From: Flavihumibacter fluvii
GTDB lineage: Bacteria; Bacteroidota; Bacteroidia; Chitinophagales; Chitinophagaceae
NCBI RefSeq assembly: GCF_018595675.2
Contig: NZ_CP092333.1
Span: forward strand, 3,186,001 to 3,250,000
Direction: 5' to 3'
DNA: 64,000 nt
Of the stretch, positions 53,920 to 63,240 are shown piece after piece. The notes beneath the pieces are model-generated. The model saw only the letters and a list, made by a program, of their open reading frames with translations, was not told the DNA's origin and did not search any database. The stretch's first letter is position 1. Each line of letters opens with the position of its first letter. A program made the position numbers and the translations under genes.

Positions 53920-54891
53920 ATGAAAAAAATCAAATATTACTACAACCCCAATACCCTTAGGTATGAAAAGCTGGAAACCCCGCTCAGGGTTAAACTGCTG
54001 CGCGCACTCGGTTTTATTGCGGGTTCACTTGTAACAGCTTTGATTATTGTTTCCATTGCATTTCAGTACCTCGATTCTCCCAAAGAAAAAATCCTTCGCC
54101 AGCAATACGAAAAAGCCAGCGAAAATTATGATGTATTATCGGGGCATTTGCGCAAACTCCAGCAACAAATGGCAGAATTAGAGAAGCGCGATAATGATGT
54201 ATACAGGGCCATTTTTGAAGCCAGCCCGATACCCGATAGTGCCAGGGTAAAAGAAATGGAAAAGAATAAGGAAATCCAGTTGGTACAGGCCATGGATGCA
54301 GATGACCTCTATTCAGATGTTGTTTCTACCCTGAACAACCTGAATAAACGGGTAGCTTACCAGAACAAATCCTACGACGACATAGGTGGTTTTATCAAGA
54401 ATAAAGAGGTTTTATTGGCCTGTACACCTGCCATACAGCCGGTAAGTAATAAAGACTTAAACCGTATAGCCTCCGGCTTCGGCTACAGGATAGACCCTGT
54501 ATATAAAACGGTAAAAATGCACGCCGGACTGGATTTCGCTGCGCCACAGGGTACTCCTATTTACGCTACCGCTAACGGTACTGTGCAACAGGCGGGAAAT
54601 ACAGGAAATGGCTATGGCAACCATGTGGTGATCAACCATGGTTATGGTTATGAAACCCTTTATGGGCATATGTTCCGGATCAAAACATCTGCCGGTAAAA
54701 GGATTAAAAGAGGGGAAATCATTGGTTATGTGGGTAGTACCGGTAAATCTACCGGCCCACATCTCCATTATGAAGTGCATAAGAATGATAAAAAGCTTGA
54801 TCCGGTATATTTCTTCTATAATGACCTTACACCGGAGCAGTACGACCGTTTATTAAAAATGGCGGCTGCGAGCAACCAAAGTTTCGACTAA
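53920..54891 (+). CDS. M23-family peptidase, membrane anchored
   Basis: A peptidoglycan endopeptidase-type protein of 323 residues. It has a short cytoplasmic tail, a membrane helix at about 28-50, a coiled coil (about 55-95) and a C-terminal M23 (LytM) domain with all zinc ligands: His201 and Asp205 in MHAGLDFAAP and His283 in GPHLHYEV, plus the active-site His of TLYGHM near 250. With intact ligands it is probably an active cell-wall hydrolase rather than a degenerate activator. ATG 53920 (MKKIKYYYNPNTLRYEKLE) is chosen over 53908 as it begins the conserved motif. Confidence 0.92.
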   Translation: MKKIKYYYNPNTLRYEKLETPLRVKLLRALGFIAGSLVTALIIVSIAFQYLDSPKEKILRQQYEKASENYDVLSGHLRKLQQQMAELEKRDNDVYRAIFEASPIPDSARVKEMEKNKEIQLVQAMDADDLYSDVVSTLNNLNKRVAYQNKSYDDIGGFIKNKEVLLACTPAIQPVSNKDLNRIASGFGYRIDPVYKTVKMHAGLDFAAPQGTPIYATANGTVQQAGNTGNGYGNHVVINHGYGYETLYGHMFRIKTSAGKRIKRGEIIGYVGSTGKSTGPHLHYEVHKNDKKLDPVYFFYNDLTPEQYDRLLKMAAASNQSFD

Positions 54892-54973
54892 CCCCTGGTA
54901 TTTCCGGTTTTTATCCACAAGAATTTTTCGGCCGGATTATTGTGGCGGTCCATTGTATCTTTAGAGAAGATAT

Positions 54974-55648
54974 ATGAAACCTTACCAACAGATCAGTTTT
55001 AATTTTGGCTTTGAAGAGCCACCTGCTCCAGAAGTCTCAGTGATCCTGGACCAGGAAATTCAGCGCGCGCAGGAGCCTCCTGCATTGAAGGAATCTATTC
55101 CTGAAATGGAAGCGTCGCGTGAGCCGGAGAAACGGCCTGTTGTTGAAAGAGGCCCGTTAAAAGTTCCTGTAACAGATGAAACAACCATACTTACCATCCG
55201 AAAAAAACCAGGAAGAAAAGAAAAGGAAAAAATCTGGAAATCGGCCACACCTGGCAAAAGGGGCCGAAAATCATTGAAAGACATTGCCTCCGAAGCAGAC
55301 CTTATTGAAATTCCAGAGGACGAACAATTGTATACCAAACAATATTACAGTATTGGTGATGTTGCCAATATGTTGAGGATGAATCCATCACTGATCCGCA
55401 CCTGGAGCAATGAGTTTGACGGTATGCTGCAGCCCCGGAAAAACAGGAAAGGCGATCGGTTTTTTCGCCCGGATGATGTAAAATTCCTGCACCTGATATA
55501 CCATTTGATAAGGGTGAGAAAATTCACACTGGAAGGTGCGAAAGAACACCTGAAACTGCAGAAGAAAAAAACAGAAAAACAATTTGCCGTGATACAGGCG
55601 CTCCAGCACTTCAAATTATTCTTATTGGAATTGAAGACAAATCTGTGA
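54974..55648 (+). CDS. MerR-family regulator with long disordered N-terminus
   Basis: A 224-residue protein whose C-terminal half (about 124-200) is a MerR-type winged helix (YYSIGDVANMLRMNPSLIRT, FFRPDDVKFLHLIYHLI), followed by a helix rich in Lys. Residues 1-115 are proline-, glutamate- and lysine-rich and look disordered, with an AT-hook-like KRGRK near residue 94. Classic MerR proteins have the DNA-binding domain at the N-terminus, so this order is unusual although common in Bacteroidota homologues. It lies 82 bp after the M23 gene and may be co-transcribed. Target unknown. Confidence 0.86.
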   Translation: MKPYQQISFNFGFEEPPAPEVSVILDQEIQRAQEPPALKESIPEMEASREPEKRPVVERGPLKVPVTDETTILTIRKKPGRKEKEKIWKSATPGKRGRKSLKDIASEADLIEIPEDEQLYTKQYYSIGDVANMLRMNPSLIRTWSNEFDGMLQPRKNRKGDRFFRPDDVKFLHLIYHLIRVRKFTLEGAKEHLKLQKKKTEKQFAVIQALQHFKLFLLELKTNL

Positions 55649-55649
55649 G

Positions 55650-56753
55650 TCATTTAAGTGCATTTGCTTCACCGCCTACAAGCCGGATTTCCTTGTTTTC
55701 ACCAGCCAGTTCCACACCCAGGTTTTCTATTGAACGAAGTATTGAAAGATTAATGGTTTGTTTCAATTGATTAAACTCTGAAAGCGGAATTATAGCTGTG
55801 TAATATTCAATGTGGATAATAAATGCGTTGGCTGTGATATCACTCAGAAAAGCAACGTAGTTTTCTATGGCAGGATGCGATAATGAACTTTTTATGGCTG
55901 CAATTGCATGGTCGAGTTTCACCGATGATGTCTGCAAAGACAACTCCAGCTTCAAATCGGCCCTTCTTTGTGTACGGAGCGTGATATTATCCATTATACT
56001 ATCTACCATTTGTTTATTGGGAACCGTTACGAATGTTTTCTGTTCAGTGCGAATGCGAGTGCTTCTTAAACCTATTTTCTCAACAGTCCCGGTTATGCCC
56101 TGCACCTTAACACTATCACCCAGGTGAAAAGGTTTATCAAAGAAAATAATGAAGGACGCGATAAGGTTCTCAAGGCTTTCCCGGGCAGCGAGCGCAAGTG
56201 CACCCGCGACAATACTTAGTCCTGCCAGGTAAGTGGTGATATCCTTATGGAATGAAAACCTGATGACCAGCAATATGCCCATAATAACCAGGACAGCTTT
56301 AAAAAAATCTTTGAAGAAAACAATCATCTGGTTATCGTGCACCTCGGGTGTGAGATTGGCTTTCTGTTCCATTAGCATAGCAATAAAGTCTATTATTCGC
56401 CGGAGGAGCCAAATAAAAATGATGACCAAAACTCCCTTCGTAACACCATCTACAATATTGCGGAATTTTACATGATACACTTCAAAATCAAATAGAGAAG
56501 GGAACTTCAGTATATCCAGCGAAATCATAGTAACCATAATAATCAGGAAAATCTGCATGGGTTGTAATAATAATTCCACGAAAGACTTTTGGTCGATCTT
56601 CCAGGAACTATGCTTTATCAGCTTGTATAACAATCGTGAAATTGTTCTGGAAAGGTATTTTTTCAGCAAAATGATCAGTAAAATAGTACCAAAACAAATC
56701 AGGTATGATTTGATGCTGTTATCCAGAAATACATATGATAAGAAATCATTCAT
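55650..56753 (-). CDS. Small-conductance mechanosensitive channel, MscS family
   Basis: A 367-residue membrane channel. There are four helices at about 18-32, 68-88, 100-122 and 150-172. The pore helix and beta domain are seen in GALALAARESLENLIASFII (185-204), PFHLGDSVKVQGITGTVEKI (211-230) and TVPNKQMVDSIMDN. MscS proteins release solutes when membrane tension rises. The helix before the pore is longer than in the E. coli protein, as in YbdG-like homologues. It converges on the MerR gene with a 1 bp gap. Confidence 0.92.
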   Translation of the reverse strand: MNDFLSYVFLDNSIKSYLICFGTILLIILLKKYLSRTISRLLYKLIKHSSWKIDQKSFVELLLQPMQIFLIIMVTMISLDILKFPSLFDFEVYHVKFRNIVDGVTKGVLVIIFIWLLRRIIDFIAMLMEQKANLTPEVHDNQMIVFFKDFFKAVLVIMGILLVIRFSFHKDITTYLAGLSIVAGALALAARESLENLIASFIIFFDKPFHLGDSVKVQGITGTVEKIGLRSTRIRTEQKTFVTVPNKQMVDSIMDNITLRTQRRADLKLELSLQTSSVKLDHAIAAIKSSLSHPAIENYVAFLSDITANAFIIHIEYYTAIIPLSEFNQLKQTINLSILRSIENLGVELAGENKEIRLVGGEANALK

Positions 56754-56758
56754 TCAGC

Positions 56759-57565
56759 CTAACGATTTAATGAATATACCAGTAACTGCCCATCTTTCAG
56801 GCAATACAAATAATCTAACGATACCTGAACTTTCTTTACGCCGTTCAGCAGGCCCTTCATATCCTGTTCCCTCAGGTCCATGGAACCAGCTGTATAACTT
56901 TCCAGGAACTGGCCTTTGCGGCCTAATATCCGGTTACCAATAACCTGAACATCCGACCAACCTAAAATGGCCACTTTATTCCGGAGGGTGCCAAAATAAT
57001 CCATTATAATCACACCCTTTTCAGGATCGTAAAGATACACGAGCTGGTTGGCATCAACAATGTTAACCGGTGATGGTGGTGCATCAAATAACACTCTGAA
57101 ATCTGCAGTTTCACTGGTGATAGTACCGTTATCATCAAGTCGTTTTAATTTCCCATCCAGTTCATCATATACCCAAACGCCATTGTCATAGGATTGCGCG
57201 ATTGCCTTAGCCTGCTGGATGTTTTGTTTTCGCATATCCATGATGTTCCGATTATTGAGCATACGATCCAATACCACAATCGTTCCAAAATCTTTATAGA
57301 ACAATAAAACTTTGAGGGGATTGCTTACATCGATTGAATAAATTTTCCCAAATCGTCGAACATCATTGAACACCGCTATTGAATCGCCTTTGGGGGAAAT
57401 TTTTTTCAGTTGTCCGGATTCAAATACAAGGAAAATATTTCCTAGGTTATCTACTGCAAAATCGGTTAATTGTTCGCCTGCAGATAATACCAGCATAAAG
57501 CTGTCCTGCTGCGCAAATAATGCAGTTTGTATAAATAGTGCGCATAAAAGGAGCAGCCGCTTCAT
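56759..57565 (-). CDS. Secreted beta-propeller-like hypothetical protein
   Basis: A 268-residue protein with a signal peptide (MKRLLLLCALFIQTALFAQQ). I do not recognise a named family. Repeated blocks of the form FAVDNLGNIFLVFESGQLKK, IYSIDVSNPLKVLLFYKD, VWVYDELDGKLKRLDDNG and LVYLYDPEKGVIIMD suggest a small beta propeller of four to six blades. It overlaps the LpxH gene by 4 bp (ATGA-type junction) and precedes MscS by 5 bp, so it is part of an lpxH-propeller-mscS transcript. Envelope role inferred only. Confidence 0.78.
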   Translation of the reverse strand: MKRLLLLCALFIQTALFAQQDSFMLVLSAGEQLTDFAVDNLGNIFLVFESGQLKKISPKGDSIAVFNDVRRFGKIYSIDVSNPLKVLLFYKDFGTIVVLDRMLNNRNIMDMRKQNIQQAKAIAQSYDNGVWVYDELDGKLKRLDDNGTITSETADFRVLFDAPPSPVNIVDANQLVYLYDPEKGVIIMDYFGTLRNKVAILGWSDVQVIGNRILGRKGQFLESYTAGSMDLREQDMKGLLNGVKKVQVSLDYLYCLKDGQLLVYSLNR

Positions 57566-58320
57566 GGTTTGTAATATTGTAGTTGCAAGGATGTTCCATC
57601 AAATACGGCATAAGAATCATACCTGAGCCAATCTCCGAGGTTGATATAACGGCTGGATTTTGGTAAATTAAAATCAATTGGCAGGTGCCTGTGCCCGAAT
57701 ATGAAATAATCGTAATGCTTTTGCTGTAAAACATCTTTACAATAGGTAATAAGCCATTCATTCTCCTCACCTAAAAAACGTTCATCGGTCTGACCAGTTG
57801 CCGCCCTGCTCCTTCTGCTAAGGTAATTAGCCAGTGCAATTCCAATGCTGGGATGTATGATCCCAAAAAACCACTGACAAAGAGGGTTTCGAAAAATTTT
57901 CTTTATGAATTTATATCCATGGTCACCGGGTCCCAGCCCATCACCGTGGCCAATGAGGAATTTTTTTCCATTAAATTCAAAGGGCATCTCCTTGAAATAA
58001 ACAGGGATGTTAAGCTCTTTTTCGAAATACCCGCGCATCCACATATCGTGATTTCCTACGAAAAAAAATATTGGAATGCCATTGTCGGTGAGAGTGGCAA
58101 GTTTGCCTAATATCCGAACATATCCTTTAGGTACAACCGATTTATACTCATACCAGAAATCAAAAAGGTCGCCAACAATAAATATAGCATCTGCATCCTG
58201 GGATATTTGATCCAGAAAATTAACCAATCGTTTTTCGCGAACCAGACTTTGGGTATAATCTGGTGCACCCAAATGAAAATCCGATAAAAAATATACTTTT
58301 TTGCCCGTGGCTATTTGCAT
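57562..58320 (-). CDS. lpxH: UDP-2,3-diacylglucosamine diphosphatase (LpxH type)
   Basis: A 252-residue metallophosphoesterase that cleaves UDP-2,3-diacylglucosamine to lipid X in lipid A synthesis. The motifs are FLSDFHLGA (DxH), VGDLFDFWYE (GDxxD), FFVGNHDMWM (GNHD), LIGHGDGLG and FGHRHLPI (GHxH) in order; the FDFWYE segment is typical of LpxH and its relatives. In Bacteroidota this branch is usually annotated as LpxH, although divergent relatives exist. A palindrome follows the gene upstream (58338-58360). Confidence 0.85.
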   Translation of the reverse strand: MQIATGKKVYFLSDFHLGAPDYTQSLVREKRLVNFLDQISQDADAIFIVGDLFDFWYEYKSVVPKGYVRILGKLATLTDNGIPIFFFVGNHDMWMRGYFEKELNIPVYFKEMPFEFNGKKFLIGHGDGLGPGDHGYKFIKKIFRNPLCQWFFGIIHPSIGIALANYLSRRSRAATGQTDERFLGEENEWLITYCKDVLQQKHYDYFIFGHRHLPIDFNLPKSSRYINLGDWLRYDSYAVFDGTSLQLQYYKP

Positions 58321-58337
58321 GTGAATATAGTAGGGTA

Positions 58338-58360
58338 TCTGACACTTTATAAGTGTCAGA
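58338..58360. repeat. 23 bp perfect palindrome (hairpin), REP-like
   Basis: TCTGACACTT, a 3-base loop, then AAGTGTCAGA: a perfect 10 bp stem. It lies between the lpxH start and the GGCT stop, with no T tract, so it is not a standard terminator. Palindromes with CTGACAC arms remind me of repetitive extragenic elements in this phylum, but only one copy is in the window. Confidence 0.55.
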
Positions 58361-58364
58361 CAAG

Positions 58365-58790
58365 TTAATTGCCTGAAACATACTTCAATACATCTCCAGA
58401 GGCGATGATTGGCTTTCCTGTGATATCACCATTAAACCAGTAAATCCACGCTGTGGTTTTTGTGCCGTCTGGAAGCAGCACTGTGGTTTTATCACGGCGG
58501 TATAATAATGGTTCATTTTCTTCTGGGTTTACACCTTCATAATCATCCAGCTGGCCGAGTGCCCAATCCAGTTCATCTATTTCACGAATGCGGTATAATT
58601 CACCAACGATAGTGGCATCCGTTTCCGCTGGCACAGCCGCTGGAAATTCGCCCATATCGAATAATAATCCATGAACCCGCGCGTCACATACAAAATCAAA
58701 ATACCTGCGGATATATTCATAAGCCGCATGGTGGAACCCCCGGCGGAGGGACCCATATACGAATAACTGGTAATCGGGAAGAAGGTTCAT
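58365..58790 (-). CDS. Gamma-glutamylcyclotransferase-like (GGCT/AIG2) protein
   Basis: A 141-residue protein of the GGCT/AIG2 fold with the substrate loop LFVYGSLRRGF (residues 9-19), the conserved LDDYEGVNPEEN segment and YRRDKTTVLLPDGTKTTAWIYWFNG near the end. Characterised members release 5-oxoproline from gamma-glutamyl compounds; the exact substrate here is unknown. The protein is cytoplasmic. It precedes lpxH across the palindrome at 58338. Confidence 0.88.
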   Translation of the reverse strand: MNLLPDYQLFVYGSLRRGFHHAAYEYIRRYFDFVCDARVHGLLFDMGEFPAAVPAETDATIVGELYRIREIDELDWALGQLDDYEGVNPEENEPLLYRRDKTTVLLPDGTKTTAWIYWFNGDITGKPIIASGDVLKYVSGN

Positions 58791-58838
58791 AATATGAAGA
58801 TAGGAAGAAGTAAACGGGTGGAAAAGGGTCTTTTAACC

Positions 58839-59504
58839 TTATAATTTATCTACCAGGAAAAGGTAGACCTCCTTAGGTCCATGTACCCCTACGACCAGGG
58901 TTTTTTCTATATCGGCGGTGCGGCTTGGCCCTGAAGCAAAACTGATTAGGGAGGGCAGTATTGAACCATATTTTTCCTTAATCAGTCGGAGGCCATCGCG
59001 TACATCATAGACCAATTGGTCTGTTGCAGCTATACATATATGGACTGGTGCATATACACTTGTAGTACGCCCCCTTTCCTGGGCCGAACTCAGTACAATA
59101 GTTCCCGTTCTTGCAATAAGGTACTCGCAACCTGTAATACTGGCATCGCAGGATTTTAGGTCTGTTTCCGGGTTGCCAAAAGAAAACCCTTTAAGAGCCG
59201 GATTAAGGGCCGCAGCATCTTCCAATAAATTGCGCAGTCTGGATTCCGGACAAACAATTTTTTGGAGCCCCCTTTGGTGCATTAAATATTGTAATTGCAA
59301 AACCAGTTCATGCTGGTCCATGCAAAAAACAAATTTCCCCTGTAACTGGGTGAAAGCTTCAGCAAATAAGACTTCCAGTTCATCTTTTTGCGGGTGAAAA
59401 ACTGACTGATTACCTTCGCTAGCCGAAAAAGGAAGAGGCGTTGATTCACTCAACGCCTTCCTGATCTTCTTTAATATATTCTCTTTAGAAGCTGAAATAT
59501 TCAT
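58839..59504 (-). CDS. LUD-domain protein (LutC/YkgG type)
   Basis: A 221-residue protein of the LUD (lactate utilisation) family. The helical N-terminus (KENILKKIRKALSES) is followed by an alpha/beta domain with GCEYLIARTGTIVLSSAQERGR (near 125-146), VHICIAATDQLVYDVRDG and PSLISFASGPSRTADIEKTL (near 182-201), where the family has conserved Gly and Glu residues. LutC is part of the L-lactate oxidation complex with LutA and LutB, but those genes are absent here. In Bacteroidota, LUD genes often sit beside ftsH, as here (8 bp away). Confidence 0.87.
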   Translation of the reverse strand: MNISASKENILKKIRKALSESTPLPFSASEGNQSVFHPQKDELEVLFAEAFTQLQGKFVFCMDQHELVLQLQYLMHQRGLQKIVCPESRLRNLLEDAAALNPALKGFSFGNPETDLKSCDASITGCEYLIARTGTIVLSSAQERGRTTSVYAPVHICIAATDQLVYDVRDGLRLIKEKYGSILPSLISFASGPSRTADIEKTLVVGVHGPKEVYLFLVDKL

Positions 59505-59512
59505 AACCAGAC

Positions 59513-61531
59513 TTATACTATAGCGGGTATATTATCTACATCCAATGTCTTTTTTTCTTCATAAGGTCGCTTTCCAATGAGTATCTCCACATCATTCTGG
59601 AACAGCACTTCCTTATCAAGCAGCTTTTCAGCCAACAATTCTACCTGGGCTTTTTTCTGCGTAAGCAATTCCCTGGTGCGATCGTAAGCGATATCAATGA
59701 GTTTGCGGACTTCTTCGTCAATCATCTTGGAAGTTTCTTCAGAGTATGGCTTGGTAAACGTATTCTCTGCCTGAGGATCGTAGAAACTTACATTCCCTAT
59801 CTTATCATTCATTCCATATACAGTAACCATTGCATAAGCCATCCTTGTAATCTGCTGCAGGTCATTCTGCGCACCAGTTGAAATCTTACCAAAGAAAATA
59901 TCTTCAGCCGCCCTACCACCAAGTGTCATACAGATCTGGTCCATCAACTGGTCGGTATTGTATAGATATTGTTCTTTCGGAGTATACTGCGCATATCCTA
60001 ATGCAGCAGTTCCGCGAGGAACGATGGTCACTTTTAATAAAGGATACGCGTGTTCAAGATACCAACCACAAATTGCGTGACCAGCTTCGTGGTAAGCAAT
60101 GATCTTTTTCTCATCGGGAGAAATGATCTTATTCTTTTTCTCCAGGCCACCGATAACTCGGTCCACCGCATCCTGGAAATCGGTCATATCCACTGCTTCT
60201 TTCCCTTTACGTGCGGCGATCAAAGCGGCTTCATTACAAACATTGGCAATATCAGCCCCGGCAAAACCCGGCGTTTGTTCAGCCAGCTTATGGATATCCA
60301 CTGCCTCAGAAACTTTAATAGGTTTCAAATGTACCTTAAAGATGGCTTCACGGCCTTTCACATCGGGTTTATCAATAGAAATCTGTCGATCAAATCGTCC
60401 CGGTCGCAACAATGCCGTATCCAGTACATCGGGACGGTTGGTTGCGGCCAAAACAATAATACCACTTTCGCCACTGAAACCATCCATCTCAACCAGTAAC
60501 TGGTTCAGGGTACTTTCCCTTTCATCGTTGCTCATTATGGCGTTCTTACCACGGGCACGACCAATGGCATCGATTTCATCTATAAATATGATACATGGCG
60601 CTTTTTCACGTGCCTGTTTGAACAGGTCACGAACACGGCTGGCACCAACACCTACAAACATTTCCACAAAATCTGAACCACTAAGGCTGAAGAAAGGCAC
60701 CTGAGCTTCTCCTGCAACTGCTTTGGCCAACAGGGTTTTACCCGTGCCGGGTGGTCCAACCAATAAAGCACCTTTCGGAATCTTTCCACCCAGGTTGGTA
60801 TATTTTTTAGGGTTCTTCAGGAAATCGACGATTTCCATCACTTCCACTTTGGCTTCATCCAGTCCGGCAACATCATTAAAGGTGATGTTAACGCGAGTGC
60901 CTTTATCAAAAAGTTGTGCTTTAGATTTACCGATATTAAAAATACCACCAGGTCCGGCACCACCACCGGCACCACCACCCATTTTCCGCATCAGCAGGAC
61001 CCAGATCAGTACGATCACGAATATGGGCAATACAAACTGGAAAATCGGGGCCAGCCAATCACCTTCCGTATCATCGATCCTTGGTACTTCTTTAACGCCG
61101 GGGTTTTTCTGGTAGAAATCCCGAAGGTCGTCAGTGAAAATTTCAGGCTTGGCAATGGTAAATTCAAATTGAGGGCCCTTTTCGGTTTCTGCATTGAATC
61201 CCTTAGGTAGTTTGGACTGGTAATAGGCTTTTTTAAGGCTATCCTTTTGAATAAATACACGAACCAGGTTCTTATTACTGATCAGGATTATCTTTTCAAC
61301 ATCCCCTTTAGCCAGCATCTGGGTATTAAACTCGTTAAAAGTCGTGCGTCTGGCATCTGGTGCGAAAGAACTGAATAAGTTAAATCCGAGCAAGATCACT
61401 GCTAAGGCGCCCCATATCCAATAAATATTGAATTTAGGTCCCTTTCGGGGATCGCCATTGCTTCCATCAGGCCTGGGTCTCATCCGGTTTAGTCCGCTCC
61501 TATCATTTGGTTTCAAATCTTCCTGTGACAT
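59513..61531 (-). CDS. ftsH: ATP-dependent zinc metalloprotease FtsH
   Basis: Membrane-bound AAA+ protease that degrades short-lived and damaged membrane and cytosolic proteins. The 672-residue protein has two helices (about 36-55 and 161-181) around a periplasmic domain, a Gly-rich linker (185-196), the AAA domain with Walker A GPPGTGKT (259-266) and Walker B FIDEID (316-321), the second region of homology ([19 protein letters not shown]), and the protease site HEAGH (481-485) with the third zinc ligand further on. The leader is long and charged. In a row with rsfS upstream and the LUD gene downstream, all leftward. Confidence 0.97.
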   Translation of the reverse strand: MSQEDLKPNDRSGLNRMRPRPDGSNGDPRKGPKFNIYWIWGALAVILLGFNLFSSFAPDARRTTFNEFNTQMLAKGDVEKIILISNKNLVRVFIQKDSLKKAYYQSKLPKGFNAETEKGPQFEFTIAKPEIFTDDLRDFYQKNPGVKEVPRIDDTEGDWLAPIFQFVLPIFVIVLIWVLLMRKMGGGAGGGAGPGGIFNIGKSKAQLFDKGTRVNITFNDVAGLDEAKVEVMEIVDFLKNPKKYTNLGGKIPKGALLVGPPGTGKTLLAKAVAGEAQVPFFSLSGSDFVEMFVGVGASRVRDLFKQAREKAPCIIFIDEIDAIGRARGKNAIMSNDERESTLNQLLVEMDGFSGESGIIVLAATNRPDVLDTALLRPGRFDRQISIDKPDVKGREAIFKVHLKPIKVSEAVDIHKLAEQTPGFAGADIANVCNEAALIAARKGKEAVDMTDFQDAVDRVIGGLEKKNKIISPDEKKIIAYHEAGHAICGWYLEHAYPLLKVTIVPRGTAALGYAQYTPKEQYLYNTDQLMDQICMTLGGRAAEDIFFGKISTGAQNDLQQITRMAYAMVTVYGMNDKIGNVSFYDPQAENTFTKPYSEETSKMIDEEVRKLIDIAYDRTRELLTQKKAQVELLAEKLLDKEVLFQNDVEILIGKRPYEEKKTLDVDNIPAIV

Positions 61532-61593
61532 ATGTTATTTGCTATATAGAATTACTAATGCTTATAAGGCCGCATTGTTCAAAATCTGGTGAA

Positions 61594-61956
61594 TTATCCC
61601 TTGTATTCCGTCATTGGGGCGTCGCTCCACATTTCCTCTAACCTGTAAAATTTCCGGGTTTCAGGCTGCATAACGTGAACGACAACGTTTACATAATCAA
61701 TTAAAATCCATTGTGCGGACTGCTGCCCTTCATGCCTGTAGGGATTTTCACCCAATTCTGCTTTCACTTCCACTTCAATAGCATCGGCAATAGCCTTTAC
61801 CTGGGTTGTGGAACTGGCCTGGCAAATCACAAAAAAATCAGCGACTGCTTCATGAATTTTACGGAGGTCTAGCGAAACGATGCTTTCGCCCTTCTTGTCC
61901 TGAATAGCCTTAATAATGGATTTGAGGATTTTTGAGTTCTTGGTTAAGCGGGTCAC
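61594..61956 (-). CDS. rsfS: Ribosomal silencing factor RsfS
   Basis: Binds ribosomal protein uL14 and blocks subunit joining when nutrients are scarce. The 120-residue protein has LTKNSKILKSIIKAIQDKKG at the N-terminus, SLDLRKIHEAVADFFVICQA and WILIDYVNVVVHVMQPETRK, the family core. The start is set at GTG 61956, since a -7-like element (TAGCTTCG on the minus strand, 61972-61979) lies just upstream of it; a TTG at 61998 would add 14 residues. It lies 62 bp upstream of ftsH on the same strand and is divergent from birA. Confidence 0.9.
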   Translation of the reverse strand: MTRLTKNSKILKSIIKAIQDKKGESIVSLDLRKIHEAVADFFVICQASSTTQVKAIADAIEVEVKAELGENPYRHEGQQSAQWILIDYVNVVVHVMQPETRKFYRLEEMWSDAPMTEYKG

Positions 61957-62081
61957 ACTATTACGTTGACGCGAAGCTAAAACTGACAATGGTTCCAATA
62001 ATCTGTTCTTTAAAAATGGTCAATAATCTGAAAATACTACATTCGTCCCGTTCAAAAGTACTAATCTTTTTACGCAACCCC

Positions 62082-62825
62082 ATGCCCGTTCACCATATTG
62101 GCCACCGGATCCAGGTACTGGAGACAATAGACAGCTCCAACAACTATGCCATGGCCCTGGTCAGGCAAAAAAAGGCCAGGCACGGTGAAGCCATTTTTGC
62201 CCTGGAACAAACGGCAGGAAAAGGCCAGATGGGGCGCCAGTGGACCACCCGGAAAGGCGAAAATATCATCCTGAGTATTGTGCTGGAAACCGCGCTCCTG
62301 CAACCAAAAGCACTTTTTTCATTAAGTATGGCGATGGCCTTAGGTAGTTACGATTTTATACACCAACTGGCTGGGGACGAATGCAGCATTAAATGGCCAA
62401 ATGATTTATACTGGCGTGACAGAAAGGCAGGGGGGATTTTGATTGAGAATAGCTGGAAAGGAACACACTGGCAGATTGCCATAGTAGGAATAGGGATAAA
62501 TATCAATCAGGTTGTTTTTGCTGAAGGCCTGAGAAATCCGGTTTCCCTAAAACAGATCACCGGAAAACCGTTGGACCTGATGGAAGGCGTGAAACAGCTG
62601 TGTAGCAGTCTGGAAAATCGCTGGCAACAATTACTTCGTGGCAAAGAAAAAGAGTTGCTGTCCGATTATAATGCGGTCTTATTTGCCCGGGGAACAACCG
62701 TTCAACTTCGGGCAAAAAACCAGGTTTATTCAACTGTTATTTTGGGGGTCAATGAAGCAGGGGAATTGCTAACCAGCGATTCCGAAGAAAGGAAATTCCA
62801 GGTTGGAGAAGTGGAATGGTTGTAA
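62082..62825 (+). CDS. birA: Biotin--[acetyl-CoA-carboxylase] ligase
   Basis: Attaches biotin to the carrier protein of acetyl-CoA carboxylase via biotinyl-AMP. From ATG 62082 (MPVHHIGHRIQVLETIDSSN) the protein has about 248 residues: a catalytic domain with the ATP/biotin motif GKGQMGRQWTTRKGENI (near 48-64), the lysine in IKWPNDLYWRDRKAGGILIE (near 102-121) and a C-terminal SH3-like domain. No N-terminal winged helix is present, so it is a mono-functional ligase without BirA-type repressor activity. Earlier ATGs (61932, 62016) give longer N-termini with no family match. Confidence 0.9.
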   Translation: MPVHHIGHRIQVLETIDSSNNYAMALVRQKKARHGEAIFALEQTAGKGQMGRQWTTRKGENIILSIVLETALLQPKALFSLSMAMALGSYDFIHQLAGDECSIKWPNDLYWRDRKAGGILIENSWKGTHWQIAIVGIGININQVVFAEGLRNPVSLKQITGKPLDLMEGVKQLCSSLENRWQQLLRGKEKELLSDYNAVLFARGTTVQLRAKNQVYSTVILGVNEAGELLTSDSEERKFQVGEVEWL

Positions 62826-62835
62826 GGGAACACGG

Positions 62836-62863
62836 CAGGCAGGCCAGCTAAACTGCCTGTTTT
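62836..62863 (+). terminator. Terminator-like hairpin after birA
   Basis: CAGGCAG (62836-62842) pairs with CTGCCTG (62853-62859) around a 10-base loop, followed by TTTT. It begins 11 bp after the birA stop and lies partly inside the 3' end of the converging gene. Confidence 0.55.
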
Positions 62864-63183
62864 GGGGTAGGATGGAATACAAAATTATCCAGGCTATCAT
62901 CCGATTCTGCCGCCCTGGCTTCAACTTCAAAACAGTTTTTGTGATAGCCTTTTTTATATGATTCCATCGCATACAATAACAGGAACCGGAAAAAGCCAAG
63001 TTTTTTGAATTGGCGGACATGGGCAAGTTCATGCCGTAACCAACGTCTGTTACTATGCAATTCAGCCACACTGGTATTGTGTAAATGGATGGTTTTTCCC
63101 AGCACCATGGCCATTTTCTCGGATTTGAGTCGGCGGGCTGCAATTTTAGCCCAAAATGAATTTTCCCGGATCCGGTATTTCAC
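62848..63183 (-). CDS. Small HExxH protein (DUF4157-like)
   Basis: A 111-residue protein with a zincin-like motif HELAH at 51-55 (WLRHELAHVRQFKKLG) and FEVEARAAE at 85-93, giving a possible third zinc ligand (Glu86 or Glu88). The layout matches the compact DUF4157-type putative metallopeptidase domain, often part of larger secreted toxins, here alone with no signal peptide. A hydrophobic stretch FFRFLLLYAM (64-73) lies between the motifs. Enzyme activity is not shown. It converges on birA and is followed leftward by its terminator-like region. Confidence 0.72.
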   Translation of the reverse strand: MKYRIRENSFWAKIAARRLKSEKMAMVLGKTIHLHNTSVAELHSNRRWLRHELAHVRQFKKLGFFRFLLLYAMESYKKGYHKNCFEVEARAAESDDSLDNFVFHPTPKQAV

Positions 63184-63240
63184 TTGGTAAATTTTATTGG
63201 CTTTTTGTTGGCTTGAACAAAATTTTTATTCCATATCCAC

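Noticed and set aside
54911-54919. Perfect DnaA-box consensus TTATCCACA
   Set aside because: A single isolated copy between the M23 and MerR genes. No cluster of boxes and no dnaA or dnaN nearby, so not an origin.
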